From: Bolinopsis microptera
Taxonomy: Eukaryota; Ctenophora; Tentaculata; Lobata; Bolinopsidae
Assembly (NCBI RefSeq): GCF_026151205.1
Contig: NC_087076.1
Span: forward strand, 9,340,902 to 9,404,901
Length of the DNA stretch: 64,000 bases
Reading direction: 5' to 3'
Of this stretch, positions 24,745 to 37,292 are shown piece after piece. A program made the translations under genes and the position numbers. Position 1 is the first letter of the stretch. Each line of letters starts with the position of its first letter. The notes under the pieces were generated by a model. The model saw only the letters and a program-made list of their open reading frames with translations, had not been told where the DNA came from and made no database searches.

Positions 24745-25209
24745 TTGGTCAGCACTGAACAAACCGTCGTGGAAAGTAACATGAAAAACCACGAAGAAAG
24801 AAAAAGAAGAAAAAAGCTGAAGGAATTTGAAGAATGTTGGTTGAAAAGGTTACAGGTTGACCCCCAGTGCACAATAAGCCCAACTGCTCACAGTCAGGGT
24901 AAGGTTATAAAGAACTTAAAGAAAAGAGAAACAAGCAAAGTTGGTCACAGATGCAATCCAAATCGGGATGTTAGAATACGCCAAAAATGTCCTCACCAAA
25001 TAAAGTATCACGTCTCAACATATCTAAAACAAGGTAAAGGGTCGCTCAAGTTTTCTAAATGGACCAAGAAGCAAGAAAAAGATCAAGGGCTGACGATGCA
25101 CCGTAACCGCCCGTGCAGCGATGGATCCCTGTTTAGTGTGCAGGAGTACACGATACAAAGCTTCACACTGCCCCAAAGGATACGACAAGGGGATCGGAGT
25201 TTGTTGTAA
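24745..25209 (+). CDS. Uncharacterised basic ORF, 154 codons
   Basis: A single open frame with a strongly charged, Lys/Arg-rich composition. It has an N-terminal helix-like block HEERKRRKKLKEFEECW, a middle with scattered cysteines (VDPQCTISP, GHRCNPN, RQKCPHQ) and a basic stretch SKWTKKQEKDQG. I recognise no family. The listed start is a GTG-type start (GTC/GTG region near 24745); the first ATG inside is 24781. A short Cys-rich frame downstream (25341-25424, GCCKECGSVNTCKGCQTKVK) may belong to the same locus, and AATAAACG occurs at 25710. It could be a single-exon gene, an exon of a larger gene or a transposon relic. Confidence 0.35.
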   Translation: MVSTEQTVVESNMKNHEERKRRKKLKEFEECWLKRLQVDPQCTISPTAHSQGKVIKNLKKRETSKVGHRCNPNRDVRIRQKCPHQIKYHVSTYLKQGKGSLKFSKWTKKQEKDQGLTMHRNRPCSDGSLFSVQEYTIQSFTLPQRIRQGDRSLL

Positions 25210-25424
25210 GGTGGCTCAACGAGCACACATCAAGTACATGTCCTAGGAGAGATATCGAGGGGTTTCTACGCTCAATGTTTTATCTGCAGTGAGACTGGTT
25301 CTCTTTGTCTCGGGCGTGTCTGATAACCGGGGTGGTACCCAATGGGGTGCTGCAAAGAGTGTGGATCTGTGAACACTTGCAAAGGATGTCAGACCAAAGT
25401 CAAGCAGAGAGAAGCCGGACGATA

Positions 25425-26055
25425 AGTTGAAAAAAAGTATATCCTCGTCTCAAATCCAATGTCGAAGAGAAATGTTATGATGGATCTTAATGTGTATGTT
25501 GAAATTAAAAAGACAGACCAAAACCGCAGATACATAACGACAGTGGTCAAGTTTTAATCGTTCCCGGGTTTTATTTATTTAGGTTTTTGATATTTGCTGA
25601 GTTGTACTAACAATTAACTGATGCTTTTTTTTAATTCATTTACTTTTGACTATTGTTTTTTTTTTCTTGCGCTTGATCAACTGTTACCATTATAAACGAC
25701 TTTCAGTTTAATAAACGTGTTTTATTAAAATTAGGTTTTACTTTAAATTGTATTACATTTTACATTACATTAAATTGTTATGATCGAAGCGTTTTTAAAG
25801 TATTAAAATTAAAAGAAGGAACTCATCAAAATTTAGTATTAGTGTGATAGTATTTAAGCTTTTCATTCTAGATAAAAAAAGTCCTCGTGTTATGTAGACA
25901 TGTGTGGATGGTTACAACCTGGTTTTCGTTATTAAAGCATAATATTGTAATAATATTTTAATAAAGACTTAACAAATGTATTTAATTGTAATTGTGAAAA
26001 TAGTATAAAATATAATATATTACACCTCATTTTAAACCCCCTTTCAGAGATTACA
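25425..26055. other. AT-rich stretch, no gene seen
   Basis: Long T-runs at 25625-25670 and otherwise simple AT-rich DNA. Confidence 0.5.
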
Positions 26056-27615
26056 ATGTCAGCGGGATGTATTGTGAGCCAATTTTGTGAAGTTCTCAAA
26101 CCAAACATCAGGCCAAGACAAATATGCAGGTGAGCTGTCCTGGCTAATAACTTATGTTAACACACCTAGGTTTCCGGATATATATTCGTGCATTATACTA
26201 TAACATGTATTTATACATTTCAAATTTATCATATTACTTATTTTTTTATACCTTACTGATTAGTCATAGGTTTGCATTATCATTAGATGTGCACAAATTT
26301 GTGAAAAGTCACGTTTGTGCTGTAAGGTAGACTTTGGCTTTTAGAAAAGTCGATGTTTGCAAAGTATTATAAATGTAGGTACGCTATGTACCATCGATTG
26401 GTGTTGCAGAATGGATTGTGTGAAAACGGGTGCAGTAATTTTGTTCGTTTTTGTTTGTTTGATAAAGTTTAATGTTTTCGCGCTCCAAATTAACTACGTA
26501 CTTTAGAACGCTTATGAAGTTTGACTTTTAAATTATTAAACAATATTAGAGTATTAAAGAATAGAATTAACACAATTTAATTACAATGCCCATCAGGGTA
26601 TTGCAGTACAGTAGTCATCTATGGTCGGTACCTAGAAAAACGTGGTTTCAGTCCACAGTATGTGGACATTTAAACAAAAATCCAGTCTCCCTCTCCCTTC
26701 GCTAGAAAATGTTAGCTTAATTAGTTTTTTGAATGGTATGGAGGTTTTGATTGATCTAGATTAGCTGGCAAGGTGAAAATAAATGGGCGGTGTTCATCTG
26801 GATCTCAGCTCAAATCATAGTGTTTTGTGTTATGATGGCTCTTAGCCCATTACATGAAAACGACGACTCTTTACTAATTCATGTGTAATATATAAGTGTA
26901 CTGCAGGGACCTTTCATATTACAGCTATCTTTGAGCGCGTCTGTTGTCCCAACTTTTACGGTCGTAGCTGCAGTACCACCTTTATCGGTCCCTGTTGCTG
27001 CCAGTCCCACCTTTAGCGGTCTGTAGCTTGGCAGTCCCACCTGGCCTTTTGCGGTCAGTAGCTGCAGTCCCACCTTAAGCAGTCTGTAGCGGTCTGCAGT
27101 CCCACCTTTCGCTGTCAGTAGCTGCAGTCCCACCTTAAGCAGTCTGTAGCGGTCTGCAGTAACACCTTTATCGATTCTGTTTGTTGCAAGTCACACCTTT
27201 AGCGATCTGTAGTTGCAGTCCCACCTTTAGCGGTTTGTACTTTGTAGCGGTCTGTAGGTCCCACCTTTAGCGGTCTGTAGCGGTCTGAGTCCCACCTTTA
27301 GGGTCGTAGTGTGGACTTGTACATTATTACACTGGCTCTTCATTATATCTTCTTTGTTTGAGTGACCACAGGAATGTACAATACCTGTGTTCCTATACCA
27401 CCAGTTTGTCCTCACAGTCCAAGTTTTTGATCCAATTTAGTGTTGATATGTCTTAAATGTGCTTATTGTTGTATTTCAGATGTTTCTCTCGGAAAAAGCG
27501 TAGAAGACACATGCGTGTGAGCAGCTGTATCAATCCACATAAACGATTCCAATCTTACGCTATCAATGACATTTATCAGAATCAGTTCAGCCTTCAGTTT
27601 TTTGTGATAAAATGA
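26056..27615 (+). CDS. Possible two-exon small basic protein
   Basis: ATG at 26056 opens MSAGCIVSQFCEVLK and runs to a GT donor at 26130. An AG acceptor at 27478-27479 continues in frame (phase 2) with CFSRKKRRRHMRVSSCINPH and stops at 27613-27615, giving 69 residues. The intron contains the degenerate tandem repeat at 26950-27310. The protein is not recognised and is short, so chance is a real alternative; only the matching splice phase supports it. Confidence 0.25.
26950..27310. repeat. Degenerate minisatellite, ~27-35-bp unit (CAGTCCCACCTTTAGCGGTC)
   Basis: About ten to twelve diverged copies of CCCACCTTTAGCGGTCTGTA with variable spacing. A 64-bp block (GCAGTCCCACCTTAAGCAGT...) is repeated exactly near 27064 and 27123. 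Repetitive minus-strand ORFs here are artefacts. Confidence 0.9.
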
Positions 27616-28849
27616 TATACTTGTTCAGCAAACTCGGCCCTAGTAAAGGGTAGATCAGGGGTTTAGTTTCTCTGTCTAGTAAGTTGTTGGTTGTACGCGA
27701 CTTCATGAACATTATCAGGTTACCTATGAGATACGGCATGAAATAAGAACATTCGTTCGATGGAGTCTTAACTTGAAACATTCCATTCATTCCTTGTATT
27801 CAACTTGTCGGTGTGCGTCCTGTCAAGACGACCAGATCTGTTTGTTGTTTAGTTCTAGGAATAGGTCAGATATTTGGTTACCAATTACATTTCCTCCGGT
27901 TGTGACCAACGTTGTCACCGGGGACGGTAGGGATTTTTGCGGACCGTTTATCGGTGCTTGGTGCTGCTACTATTGCAAAATGAGTCGGAAATCTGAAACT
28001 GATTTGATAGTGTTCTTACACTTCCTGCCTGGTGAGAATTTATTTCGAAGGACTGATTGAGATTAAGATTAAAAATTTTTTTTGTGACTTTTTTTGAAAT
28101 TTGGCAAGAATTTTAATCTTTAATTTGATTATTTCTACAATTTTCTCTTGAATAATTATTCAGACATTTTTCAATTGACATCGTGATCGTTTAGCGTAAA
28201 AGGATTGACTTTTTCGTTGTGATATTTATATACTATATATATCGTTATGAATTGACATACTTATTGTACTCATGCTATTGTTACAGGTTACACAATTGAT
28301 TCATGTCGCACTAAAGTTGAGAAGAAACGCGCAAATTCTGTTCTAGTTGCCTGGAAACTTGCTTATTGCTAGCAATTCAACGGTACAAAGTTTACGCGTT
28401 TAAGATGTTAGCACTGTTTCGATATCACAGTACTGATTATTTTCCGTTGCGCGTTTTTGTAGAACTTAATAAATCTCTAGGAACGTAAGTTTTACCTCGC
28501 CTATAAATATAAATCTTCAATTTTAAACCTTTTATGATTGTTCACTGAATTCAGCAATGGTCACGTCAACGTGATCAGAAGATGGCAAATGGACAGTTTG
28601 GCGACTGAGGTCCTAGTCCGTTTATTCAGTTTCCTGCCTGTTAGTGAGATATTGTTCCTGTAGAATGGAGGTGACCGCCGTTAATAGCATACAATTCAAT
28701 GTTGTATGTACCGATCAATATGGCTGTTCTACATTGATAAATATTCTTAAATTCCAATCAATCATGACATTGGTCCACATCATTTATCCTAACCTTATAG
28801 CTTCGGCATCTCTATTGTTAGCAATTTGAACGTCTTGATTATTCTCTCT

Positions 28850-28932
28850 TAACCCCCGCCCCCCCAGGGGGTTCTTTTACTTCTGGGGGGGGGGGGGGTT
28901 TTTTTTCTCTTTTTCCCACCCCCCCCCCCCCC
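28850..28932. repeat. Low-complexity C/G/T tracts
   Basis: C7, G5, G14, T8 and C14 runs within 80 bp form an imperfect foldback (G-run against C-run). Confidence 0.85.
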
Positions 28933-30130
28933 TCATACTCCCTGCCCCATGTGCTATACTAAATTAACCCCAGCTTCTAAGGTATGCAGAAGATGGCACG
29001 AGTTCCTAGCGGTCACGAGTCTCTCCTCTCTAACAAGCTTGTTGTACTAAAATGTACCAGTAAGATTCAGACGAAGCAGCTCTGGCACATGAATAGCCAA
29101 ACGCCAGCCTACGTCCGTGGCTTTAAGAAATGAGGTACTGTTTGTAAAAATCCCTTTTAAATTGACACCTCATGTTTATTCAAACTAATAAAACTCCAAT
29201 TTTCGTAACCATGTCCAAGCATTAAAAATGTCCATCTCTCAGATCCGGGGGTTCTACAATGTTGCTGAAACATCTCCCTACTGTATCCGACTGAGAGTTA
29301 CAATACAATCTCAAGATCTCTAAGAAGAAAAGTGTCTAAGAACTGTTTGTCTTTTTAAAGGACTCGTGCACTTGGAGTACACGTCAAAGGCGGATCAAAG
29401 GTACATTTTTAGTTTCCGGCATTATTACTAAAACAAGAGTGAGAAACATTTTAAAACTTCTCAATTTACTTTTGTAAAGTCACTTTCTTTCTCTACAATG
29501 GCACAGTGATTCCAGCACAATTTTTTCCAAATTCAAATCCGGTACGGGTACAATGTTAATAATACCCCAGCAGTCATTTCTCGGACAGGTTAAGCCAACA
29601 TGGATTTTGATGGTCCTGAACTTGATCGTAGTATCAGTGATATATAGTAGTAAATCTTTCAAAGTACGAAATATCTCTTTAAAAGAGCATCCTAGGCACC
29701 CTTATAGATATCAAAAACGCATAAAAAAAGAACAAAAAAAAAAACATCAACCATCTTCTAACTTCTTCATCTCCCTACTAAAGCTTAAAATCTAAGGGTT
29801 TTCGAAATCAGTCAATTCTTAAGTCTATATCAAGTTTCTATAGTCAAGTCTTTTCTAATAACATCTAATAAGATTACCTTGGTCTACCCCGTCTCCCTTC
29901 CATAAAAATATCAGAATTTATAGGCAAATAACATAGAGGTGTATGCTGGTGATTCTTCTGTCAGTGATATATAGTGTAATAAATGTCCCGTATGAAGAGA
30001 TTAATTTTATAGATTGGATATTGGTGGGGAGGCGCGCGTCCATCTTCAGCACTCAGCAGTCATGTCTTATAGTCCCCCTCTCGCATCAGCACTCTACCAT
30101 TTCCTCACTCTAATTTTCTTTCACTCACAG

Positions 30131-30347
30131 TTGCTCAGATTGGTCTGGAATGGATCAACGCCTGCCAATTCCCGCATGTTGAGTTCACTAGAGATAGGGT
30201 GTGTGTCTGTGGACCTTCTCGGAACTATAGAGGATTGGTAGGTGACAGGGACGCTCTAATAATCTCAGCACTTTACTCTCAACTACACCCATGAGCTACT
30301 GATAAACAAGTTTTCCACAGGGATTGTGTTCACTCACCTGCTTCGAG
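30131..30347 (+). CDS. Putative Cys-rich secreted-protein exons (partial gene)
   Basis: An exon at 30131-30237, bounded by CACTCACAG and GTAGGT, reads AQIGLEWINACQFPHVEF then TRDRVCVCGPSRNYRGL. It joins at phase 0 to a 27-nt exon 30321-30347 (GLCSLTCFE) with good AG and GT sites. The CG-NYxGLCSxTC pattern resembles Cys-rich modules found beside some chitinase or glucanase-type secreted proteins, but I cannot name the family. Neither a start nor a continuation could be traced, so this is at best part of a gene. Confidence 0.3.
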
Positions 30348-31564
30348 GTTAGTCAGGACGTTTTATAACCTGAGACGTATTATAACGTAGAAACATTATG
30401 ATTAGGTGGATAAAATTTCTCAGACAGTTATTTCGTGAAAACGAAATTGAAATAATTTCTGTATTAATCGTTTTCAACGAGATGGAGTTGTTATTAGAAT
30501 TAGATGGAAGTGGGGTTTATTATCCACGTATTCCACTGACATTGACGCTCGTTTGATTGTTACGCTTGTATACTTCGACTCAGGACAAGGTTAAAGACTT
30601 TTCAGAATTATTGACGCTTCACATCTCAGATGAAGTCAGTATCGAATGAAAAGTTTGCAGCACTGGTTGGAAACTTTCCACAATCTTCCGAACCGTAATC
30701 CTGACAGCTTGCAAACTGTTCCCAACATGGAATTTCCTGTCTCGCTGCTGATAAAGGAACTGCGGTATACAAGGGATAGTTAGGGGCAAGCTGGAACTCG
30801 ACAAGATATTGTGTGTGAAGTTTAGGCAAAATTATGGGGTTTGTTAGCTGCTTATGTGAGAATCAGCGGTTTTAAGGGTGTTTTAAGGCGGGTTCATGCA
30901 TTTCTTGTTGGTAATCTCAAAATTACTTTGCGGTATATCAAATCATAGAGGCAGTTCAGCTTTTGTTTACACACAATCCTAGGACTTCAGAAGGTACACC
31001 TGAGACTACAACAACCTCCCGAGTGTTACTCCAGGTACAGGTCACGAAGGTATCTCTCGTGATACTGTCAGTCAGATCTCTCACGGGTTACTAGGCCATT
31101 CCATCAACTGGCAACATTTCAAGCTCGACCTCAAGGGTAGGTAACTTTACCTCTCACATGTTACTTGGTTTGTTCAAGCTCAGTTGTGAACGTAAACTCT
31201 TTTCAGTCTTTATGTTTGAATCTCATCAAATAAAGAAGAGCCAGTTTTGTAAGCAAGTTCTTAATTACTGACCGAGTTCTTTGCAGGTTTAACTTAAAAG
31301 AAACACGATCGCTGCTTCACTGGAATGAGGTATCCTAAAATAACCTACTGAACATTATGGGTGAGGACATTAAGCATTTGTAATACGTCATACATTCATT
31401 ATATTTCCCGACTTAACTTCACTCGGTCATCACTCGTAGTTCTGTACACACTGATTACAGCAGGATTTCACATACAAATTCATAATTAATAGGGGACATT
31501 TATAATTGAAAATTATTGCATCTTCAACTCCTACTAACGCGAACGTTATAGCTGGCCTCAACTC

Positions 31565-32634
31565 CAGAGGCACATATTAGGTGCGGTAAAAAAATCGAAA
31601 TTATGCGGTACCGCACCGACTATAAAGGTAAAAATTTGCGGTAAGTTGCGGTAAATTTTTACAATTAGCTGCAATGTGCGGCGTTTTTCGAAATTTGTTG
31701 CGGGAATTGTGCGGTTTTCTTTGCATTTTCTCAAGACTTTGGAAATCTAACGTTTTATCAGCCGCTCTTATCAAAAATAGGTATGTTTATGTGTTTATGA
31801 GGGTGTCGTTCTTTACTAAGCCATGATTGAAACCTATATGAGATTCAGTTATGCTGAGAACAGTGGACTTAGTGTAATCAGATGATGATGGGAAGTTACG
31901 AATGATAACTGATAAACTATAATCAAAGTATGGTAACGACGAGAGGTGTTTCATAACGGCCTGGGTCCGGGTCCGAAAGGGCCTGGGTCACGGTCCGAAA
32001 GGGCCTGGGTCACGGTCCGAACGGGCTGGATCACGGTCCGAAAGGGCCTGGTAACGGATCCCGAAAGGGCGGGTCACGGTCCCAAAGGGCCTGGGTAACG
32101 GTCCCGAAAGGGCCTGGGTTCACGGTCCGAAAGGGCCTCGGGTCGGGTCCGAAAGGGCCTGTGCACGTGGGTAAACGGGGTCACGTGGCCCCTAGGCATG
32201 AGTTCCAAAAGGGCCTGGGTCACGGTCCACGAAAGGGCCTGGTTTTTTTTCCCCCAGGGTCCCGAAAGGCCTGTGTCACGTGGTAACTGGAGTGGTCACG
32301 TGGCCTAGTATGAGTTCAATAAAGGGCCCTGGGTCAGGGTCCCGAAGGGCACTGAGTCACGGTCTAAAAGGCTGGGTCAGGGTCCCGAAAGGGCCTGAGT
32401 CACGGTCTAAAAGGGCCCGACTATAACATATGTTGTTTTTACACTCGAAAAATCTTAACGCGAAAATTTCAATATTATGCGAAATTTACGCGCAAATGCT
32501 AGATAGATTATGCGGTAAATATGCAGAAATTACAAAATGTGCGGACATGTGCGGAAAACAATAAAATTATGCGGACATGTGCGGAAAACGGTTTAAATTG
32601 TGCGATCCGCACCATCGCACTAATTGTGCCTCTG
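31565..32634. mobile_element. hAT-like non-autonomous element, 1.07 kb
   Basis: The ends are inverted: CAGAGGCACATATTAGGTGC at 31565 against GTGCCTCTG at 32634 (inverse CAGAGGCACAATTAGTGCG). The flanks CTCAACTC (31557-31564) and CTCAAACT (32635-32642) approximate an 8-bp duplication. The subterminal regions carry many TGCGG/CCGCA words (31585-31715 and 32505-32615), typical of hAT transposase-binding repeats. No transposase is present. The centre is a minisatellite. Confidence 0.82.
31956..32416. repeat. Minisatellite, ~22-bp unit GGGCCTGGGTCACGG + TCCGAAA
   Basis: About 18-20 variable copies. Two longer subunits (near 32160-32215 and 32270-32330) share CACGTGG and CATGAGTTC/TATGAGTTC, so there is higher-order repetition. 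The array is confined to the hAT-like element. Confidence 0.93.
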
Positions 32635-32694
32635 CTCAAACTCTGGCAGGTCACACTCACAAGGTGAAGTTCTAACACTACCTCCCATGCCCAG

Positions 32695-32816
32695 GTTGCC
32701 TGTCTCGTCAGAGGACCATATGTACCTTATCGAGGGCTTCTGCAGGGACGCTAAACTCCTCAACGACCCGTCCTGTGGATACCCCCTATCTTGCCAAACT
32801 TCACGATTCAGAGAGG
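32695..32816 (+). CDS. Putative isolated exon of a secreted Cys-rich protein
   Basis: After CATGCCCAG the frame reads LPVSSEDHMYLIEGFCRDA, then PSCGYPLSCQTSRFREG up to a GT donor, with three cysteines and a polar composition. Entry phase 2, exit phase 1. It lies 60 bp beyond the hAT-like element and may belong with the exons at 30131-30347, but the joining exons are not identified. Confidence 0.28.
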
Positions 32817-33149
32817 GTACTGAATGTTACATTTTTTTATAAGGAAAATATTAGTTATAGAATTTCTGCAATATTTTGCTTCACAGAATCGCCACGATTA
32901 TACAAATACTTCAATATTTGGACATCATAAAATACAGGTGTTTCCCGCATTGTTGGATCTGTCGGTTGACTACAAGAACATTTCCGTGACGCGTCACAAC
33001 TCCCACCTCCTGTAAATGATGTCATCAATGAATTTCGGGGTACGATTTCGAAGAGAATCGGATGTTTGAAGGATGTCCCTCAACTTCACTCTGGCCGTTA
33101 TGTTACGCATGCGGTTACGGTGGAATGAAGATATCTTGGTGGCTGGCTT

Positions 33150-33200
33150 GTGCTACACGTGCACAGTGCTACACGTGCACTGCTACACGTGCACTGCGGA
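33150..33200. repeat. Short tandem repeat GCTACACGTGCAC x3
   Basis: Three 13-17-bp copies, each containing the palindrome CACGTG. Confidence 0.85.
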
Positions 33201-33369
33201 CCACACGAACCAGACTTTGTTTCCCCGTTCCCAAAGAGTGTAAATTTGGAGCCTTCCTCTTTTCACCTACAAGTTACTGCATCCGCAACTATAGTTGACA
33301 GAGTTGAACTTGAGAGGATGTTTCTTCAAAATGTGTTTTCTTTTTTCTTAACTGCTCGCCCAAATTAGC

Positions 33370-36300
33370 TTCTTAAACAATGAAAAATTTCGAACATGAG
33401 TGGTCTAACCAAAGTAACTTTCAAAATAGCTAATGTTATCAGTGTTAGAGTTCAGGGACATTGGTGCTGAGCGATTTAGTTCGAATGAATAACAGTATTT
33501 TTCTGGTTATTTAAAATGCAAGTTGTTAGATCGAATAAGTAAAACTTGAGGTTTAATAACCATTTTATTTTTTATTATTATATTAATTCAATTGTACCAG
33601 TAGATTTGGTGAGTGGTATCAAATCTCTTTCCACTTTTAGTTGTTATTTTGCTAATATATTAATTCTTTAGCATAAATAAGTCTCAGTTGGTATGAATAC
33701 CATTATCTAAATATATTTGATATGGAATGTTTTCTGAAATTTAAGGTCCATACATATCGAAAGTATGTAAGATCGAAATTTATATATTCTCAGCGTTTGA
33801 AATTACCTTTTTATGAAAAGTTTTGTTGCACATTCTATTTATTTTCGATTTCATGAAGATAATATTCCTTGTTTACCTTTTTCTGGTCACCTTTTCAGGT
33901 TATTTCCACCTTTGACGAACCGGTACACCAGCGGTGGAATAAAGTTCCCGATTATTGACGTATATTTTAATTTATAGGGAAATAAATCCAGAAGTGATTT
34001 TATTTGCTAAATTTAAATTACATGAGAATGTTATTGGTAAAGTATTAAACTTAATGAAAAATTTATCACAATGATTGAAATAAGAATACAAAAATTAACA
34101 ATAAACGATAATGATGATATGAAGAAAAACAATCCTCTTCCCATTTTTATGACCTCAGCTCCATTAGCAGATTTAGATGTGGATATCGATGGGGAGGTGA
34201 TACATGTTTTGTTTACTTTAATAGTATTACCTGTTCTGGCAGTTGAAGCGGTGATTCAGATTATTTGCCTGCATATGTACGGGAATGAAAACAAAACTTC
34301 GACGCGATGCAATATATAACCGTCGCGTGGAACCTTATCAGAATTAGGAAAACATTGTTTTTTATATATTCATGTTGAATACCATCTTCGTTATATAGTC
34401 AGAAACCCCTTAATATATCTTTCTACTCAATAATTAAATACAGTCACAGTGTAGTTTGCTGTACTGTGTAGTTATCCTTAATTTCGCGTGTACGCCGTAT
34501 AACATTATTATCCACGTACGGTGGGGTCGGGGAAAATATTGGAATCATGCTGTTTTTCGTTTGTTGGTTTCTACTCGAAACAAGTTCAAACAAATTAGGG
34601 CTAGACAAAGCAATAAGAGTAGTTTGAAAAGCATGGATTAATTACTCGAGTCAAATATCTGGCACTGGAGGACAACAATGTCAATTTTCTATCTAAGCAA
34701 TGGTGATGTGATTGTTTCCATGATTCGTTGTAAGGGATTGATCATGAGGCAATTGACATTGCAATGATCAGATGCATGTGATGGATCATTGGTGATGAAT
34801 CTTTGGGAAAGATACATGAGCGATAAGTAACTTCCATGAGCGCGGCAACCGACTACCATGAGCCTAAGCTCATGGTATAGTCGGGTTGCCGCGCACGTAC
34901 GAGCGATAAGGACTTAACGCTCGGTTACCGAGTGATTAACGAGCGATAACAACCCAGGCTACATAAACATAAAGACTTTGTTGTAACTTTGTATGAAAAA
35001 TCATTATTGTTAATTTAGCGTACCTTGTCTATTAGAATAAAAACTGCCAAAATCCGTCATTCTTTAAGTAAGTTATACACAGTAATTGATGACCCTCACA
35101 CCTTATTACACATAGTTATTGTGCGTTGTAAGTCGATGAGGTCAATACTCTTAGAGGATCGGTGTGGGTCGGGTAATTGAATAATTCTGTGTGAGCAAGT
35201 TGAGTGTTGTTATTTGTAACAGTCCGGCATTATAGGTAGCAGAAAATTTCTGAAGTCGATTCGATTTCCAGGGGAAAGATCACTGTTCATTTTAAAGTGT
35301 ACTGTTACCTGCAACAATTACCTTCGACTTATGCTTTGGGCTGAAGCTGGATATTATGTTACATGTAATGTTTAAAACTGTCCCATTACAATTAAAATGT
35401 AATCACGACAGTTTATTTTTACTGATTCTAGAAGTTTGATTGGACGTATCAGTAAACACAACTTTCAATCCGAAATCCGAAATATACGTCTTTGTGAATG
35501 TTTCATATTTCTAATCGAATCGGCACATATAATAGCCATCTGATTATGTACTCTTCGAACGTTGCGATAATAGTTGGCTTAGTAGGATGTACATTCTATT
35601 CTGGAGAGCTCTCGACTTACAATATATTATTTTTTTATAATTTACGTACTCGAGTTTCCTTAGGTTACGGTAGTTCAGTTTCTGAATTTTGTTATTTTGC
35701 GGCTGGACTGTTTACTGCTCCTTGAATTTTCCAGACTGTCTTTGTACAGTGTAGTATAGCGTTACAATGTATATTGTATAATTTGGCTAACAGTATAGTG
35801 TAAACAATGTATTAATTACTACAATGTATTGTGTTACAATGTATAGTGTTAGAGGCCAATTTGGTTTACAAAGATGAAACTGATTAAGACGGATTCGAAC
35901 TCCTAAAGCGTCAGCCAATCTCAATGTTTTATTCGTATGACGTGTAATATGAATACCAACAAATTTTACCCTTTTTTTTTGTAAAAGTTGTACTGTATGA
36001 TGTCTGAGATTTGAAATCCAAATTGTTAATAAATTAATCGCGCTCATGTTTTTAGCACAACCTAATTCCACTTTGTTCTTTTGTCGTAGAACAACTCCAG
36101 ACAAGGGTGTTGGCATGTACCTATGAGTTATTTTTTTAAAAAAATTGAGGTCACCATGAACCAAACCAATTGTTGAGAGAGAGATTCATTTCCCAAACTC
36201 AGTTTTAGTTGTGTTCAACAGCACCTCACAAGAGATAAGCAGCCAAAAGTTACTTAGTTCTCAACTTGCAGGATTCTTGGAGCGTCCTGGAGGGATCGGA

Positions 36301-36548
36301 TTATCTCGATTGCATCAACTAAGGGATCTTGGGTACACTATTCTTATCAATCATTAAATATCAACTTTAATTTTAAATCCAGGGCTCAAAGACACATGAA
36401 CTTTAGTTCAGATTCCGCTTTTTATCTGGATAATAATTGCAGCCATCACTCCTTTAGATTGTCGGTTGTCCTTATATAAACGGTACAATGTGTTTGGTGG
36501 TCGAGTTTTTCCCGTTACTCTTATCCTCATGTATCACAAAACTAACAG
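33370..36548. other. AT-rich stretch without a supported gene
   Basis: Contains a strong hairpin at 34840-34894 and a 125-codon minus-strand ORF at 35787-36164 (LRQKNKVELGCAKNMSAINL ... TLRLADALGVRIRL). Its text looks protein-like, but I do not recognise it and see no exon context. Confidence 0.4.
34840..34894. repeat. Near-perfect 24-bp hairpin flanked by GAGCGATAA words
   Basis: GCGCGGCAACCGACTACCAT pairs with ATGGTATAGTCGGGTTGCCG across a 4-nt loop (CTAA), with small bulges. GAGCGATAA occurs at 34819, 34901 and 34942. A smaller palindrome, CGCTCGGTTACCGAGTG, lies at 34919-34935. Confidence 0.85.
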
Positions 36549-37086
36549 GAGAGCCAGCCACACCCGTACTGCTTACATCCTGAAAGGGGCAGATCTGAAC
36601 ATGGCAGTCCTCTCCGGATCCTACTTTATCGGTAATTTTTAAATGCTATCCTAGCGGTAACATCAGAAGACCACGTCTCTCATTTCATTGTGCAGTGATT
36701 TTATTAAAGATGTAGCTCCCTAGCTAGCCCAAACAATTGGAAGATTGTGGTCACACATCACACTTGTCCCGCATGTTACAGGGCAACTGTAAATCTAGGA
36801 AATGCTACCTATGTGAGGCCTCAAACAGTATTATCAAGCTAACTTCCAGGAAGATACGACAAACAAGGGTAACGACATTGTATTTGGGTGACGGATCAGC
36901 GCTGCTAGATCACTCTTAAATCCTCTCCTTCCACATAACCTGCTGGACGCTCATACTCGGCTACTTCTACGACCTCAGTGATCACATCAAACACAGGGCT
37001 TTGTGAGGGATGTCAGGCTGGTCTGTGTGTTGGTCGCGAGCTCCTCTCCTAAGAGTATGTGGCATTTAGCGATCATAACATAGTAA

Positions 37087-37292
37087 AATGACCTGTCTCA
37101 CTAAGAACTCATGAACGATAAACATTGTCCTCGGATTCATAGTGATATGAATTGTGACGGTGTTCGAAAGAAGCCAGAAATTAGATAAATGACCTGTATC
37201 ACTAGACTCAATGAACGGATAAACATTGGCATCGGTATTCATCCTAGTGATATGAATTTTGTACGAGTGTTCGAGAAAGATGCTGAAATATG
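37087..37292. repeat. Tandem duplication of a ~100-bp unit
   Basis: AATGACCTGT...CACTA...GATAAACATTG...AGTGATATGAATT...GTGTTCGA appears twice in direct orientation (37087-37185 and about 37190-37290) with small indels. Confidence 0.85.

Noticed and set aside
26879-27415. Minus-strand ORFs with GLQLLTAKGG repeats
   Set aside because: Direct translation of the degenerate minisatellite at 26950-27310.
35881-35930. GTTCGAATC on the minus strand as a tRNA T-loop
   Set aside because: No acceptor or D-arm pairing could be built around it, and it lies in an open reading frame.
36549-36900. Possible plus-strand exons (AYILKGADLNMAVLSGSYF; GNCKSRKCYLCEA)
   Set aside because: They have AG/GT borders, but the phases do not agree with each other or with exons at 30131-32816, and no family is recognised.
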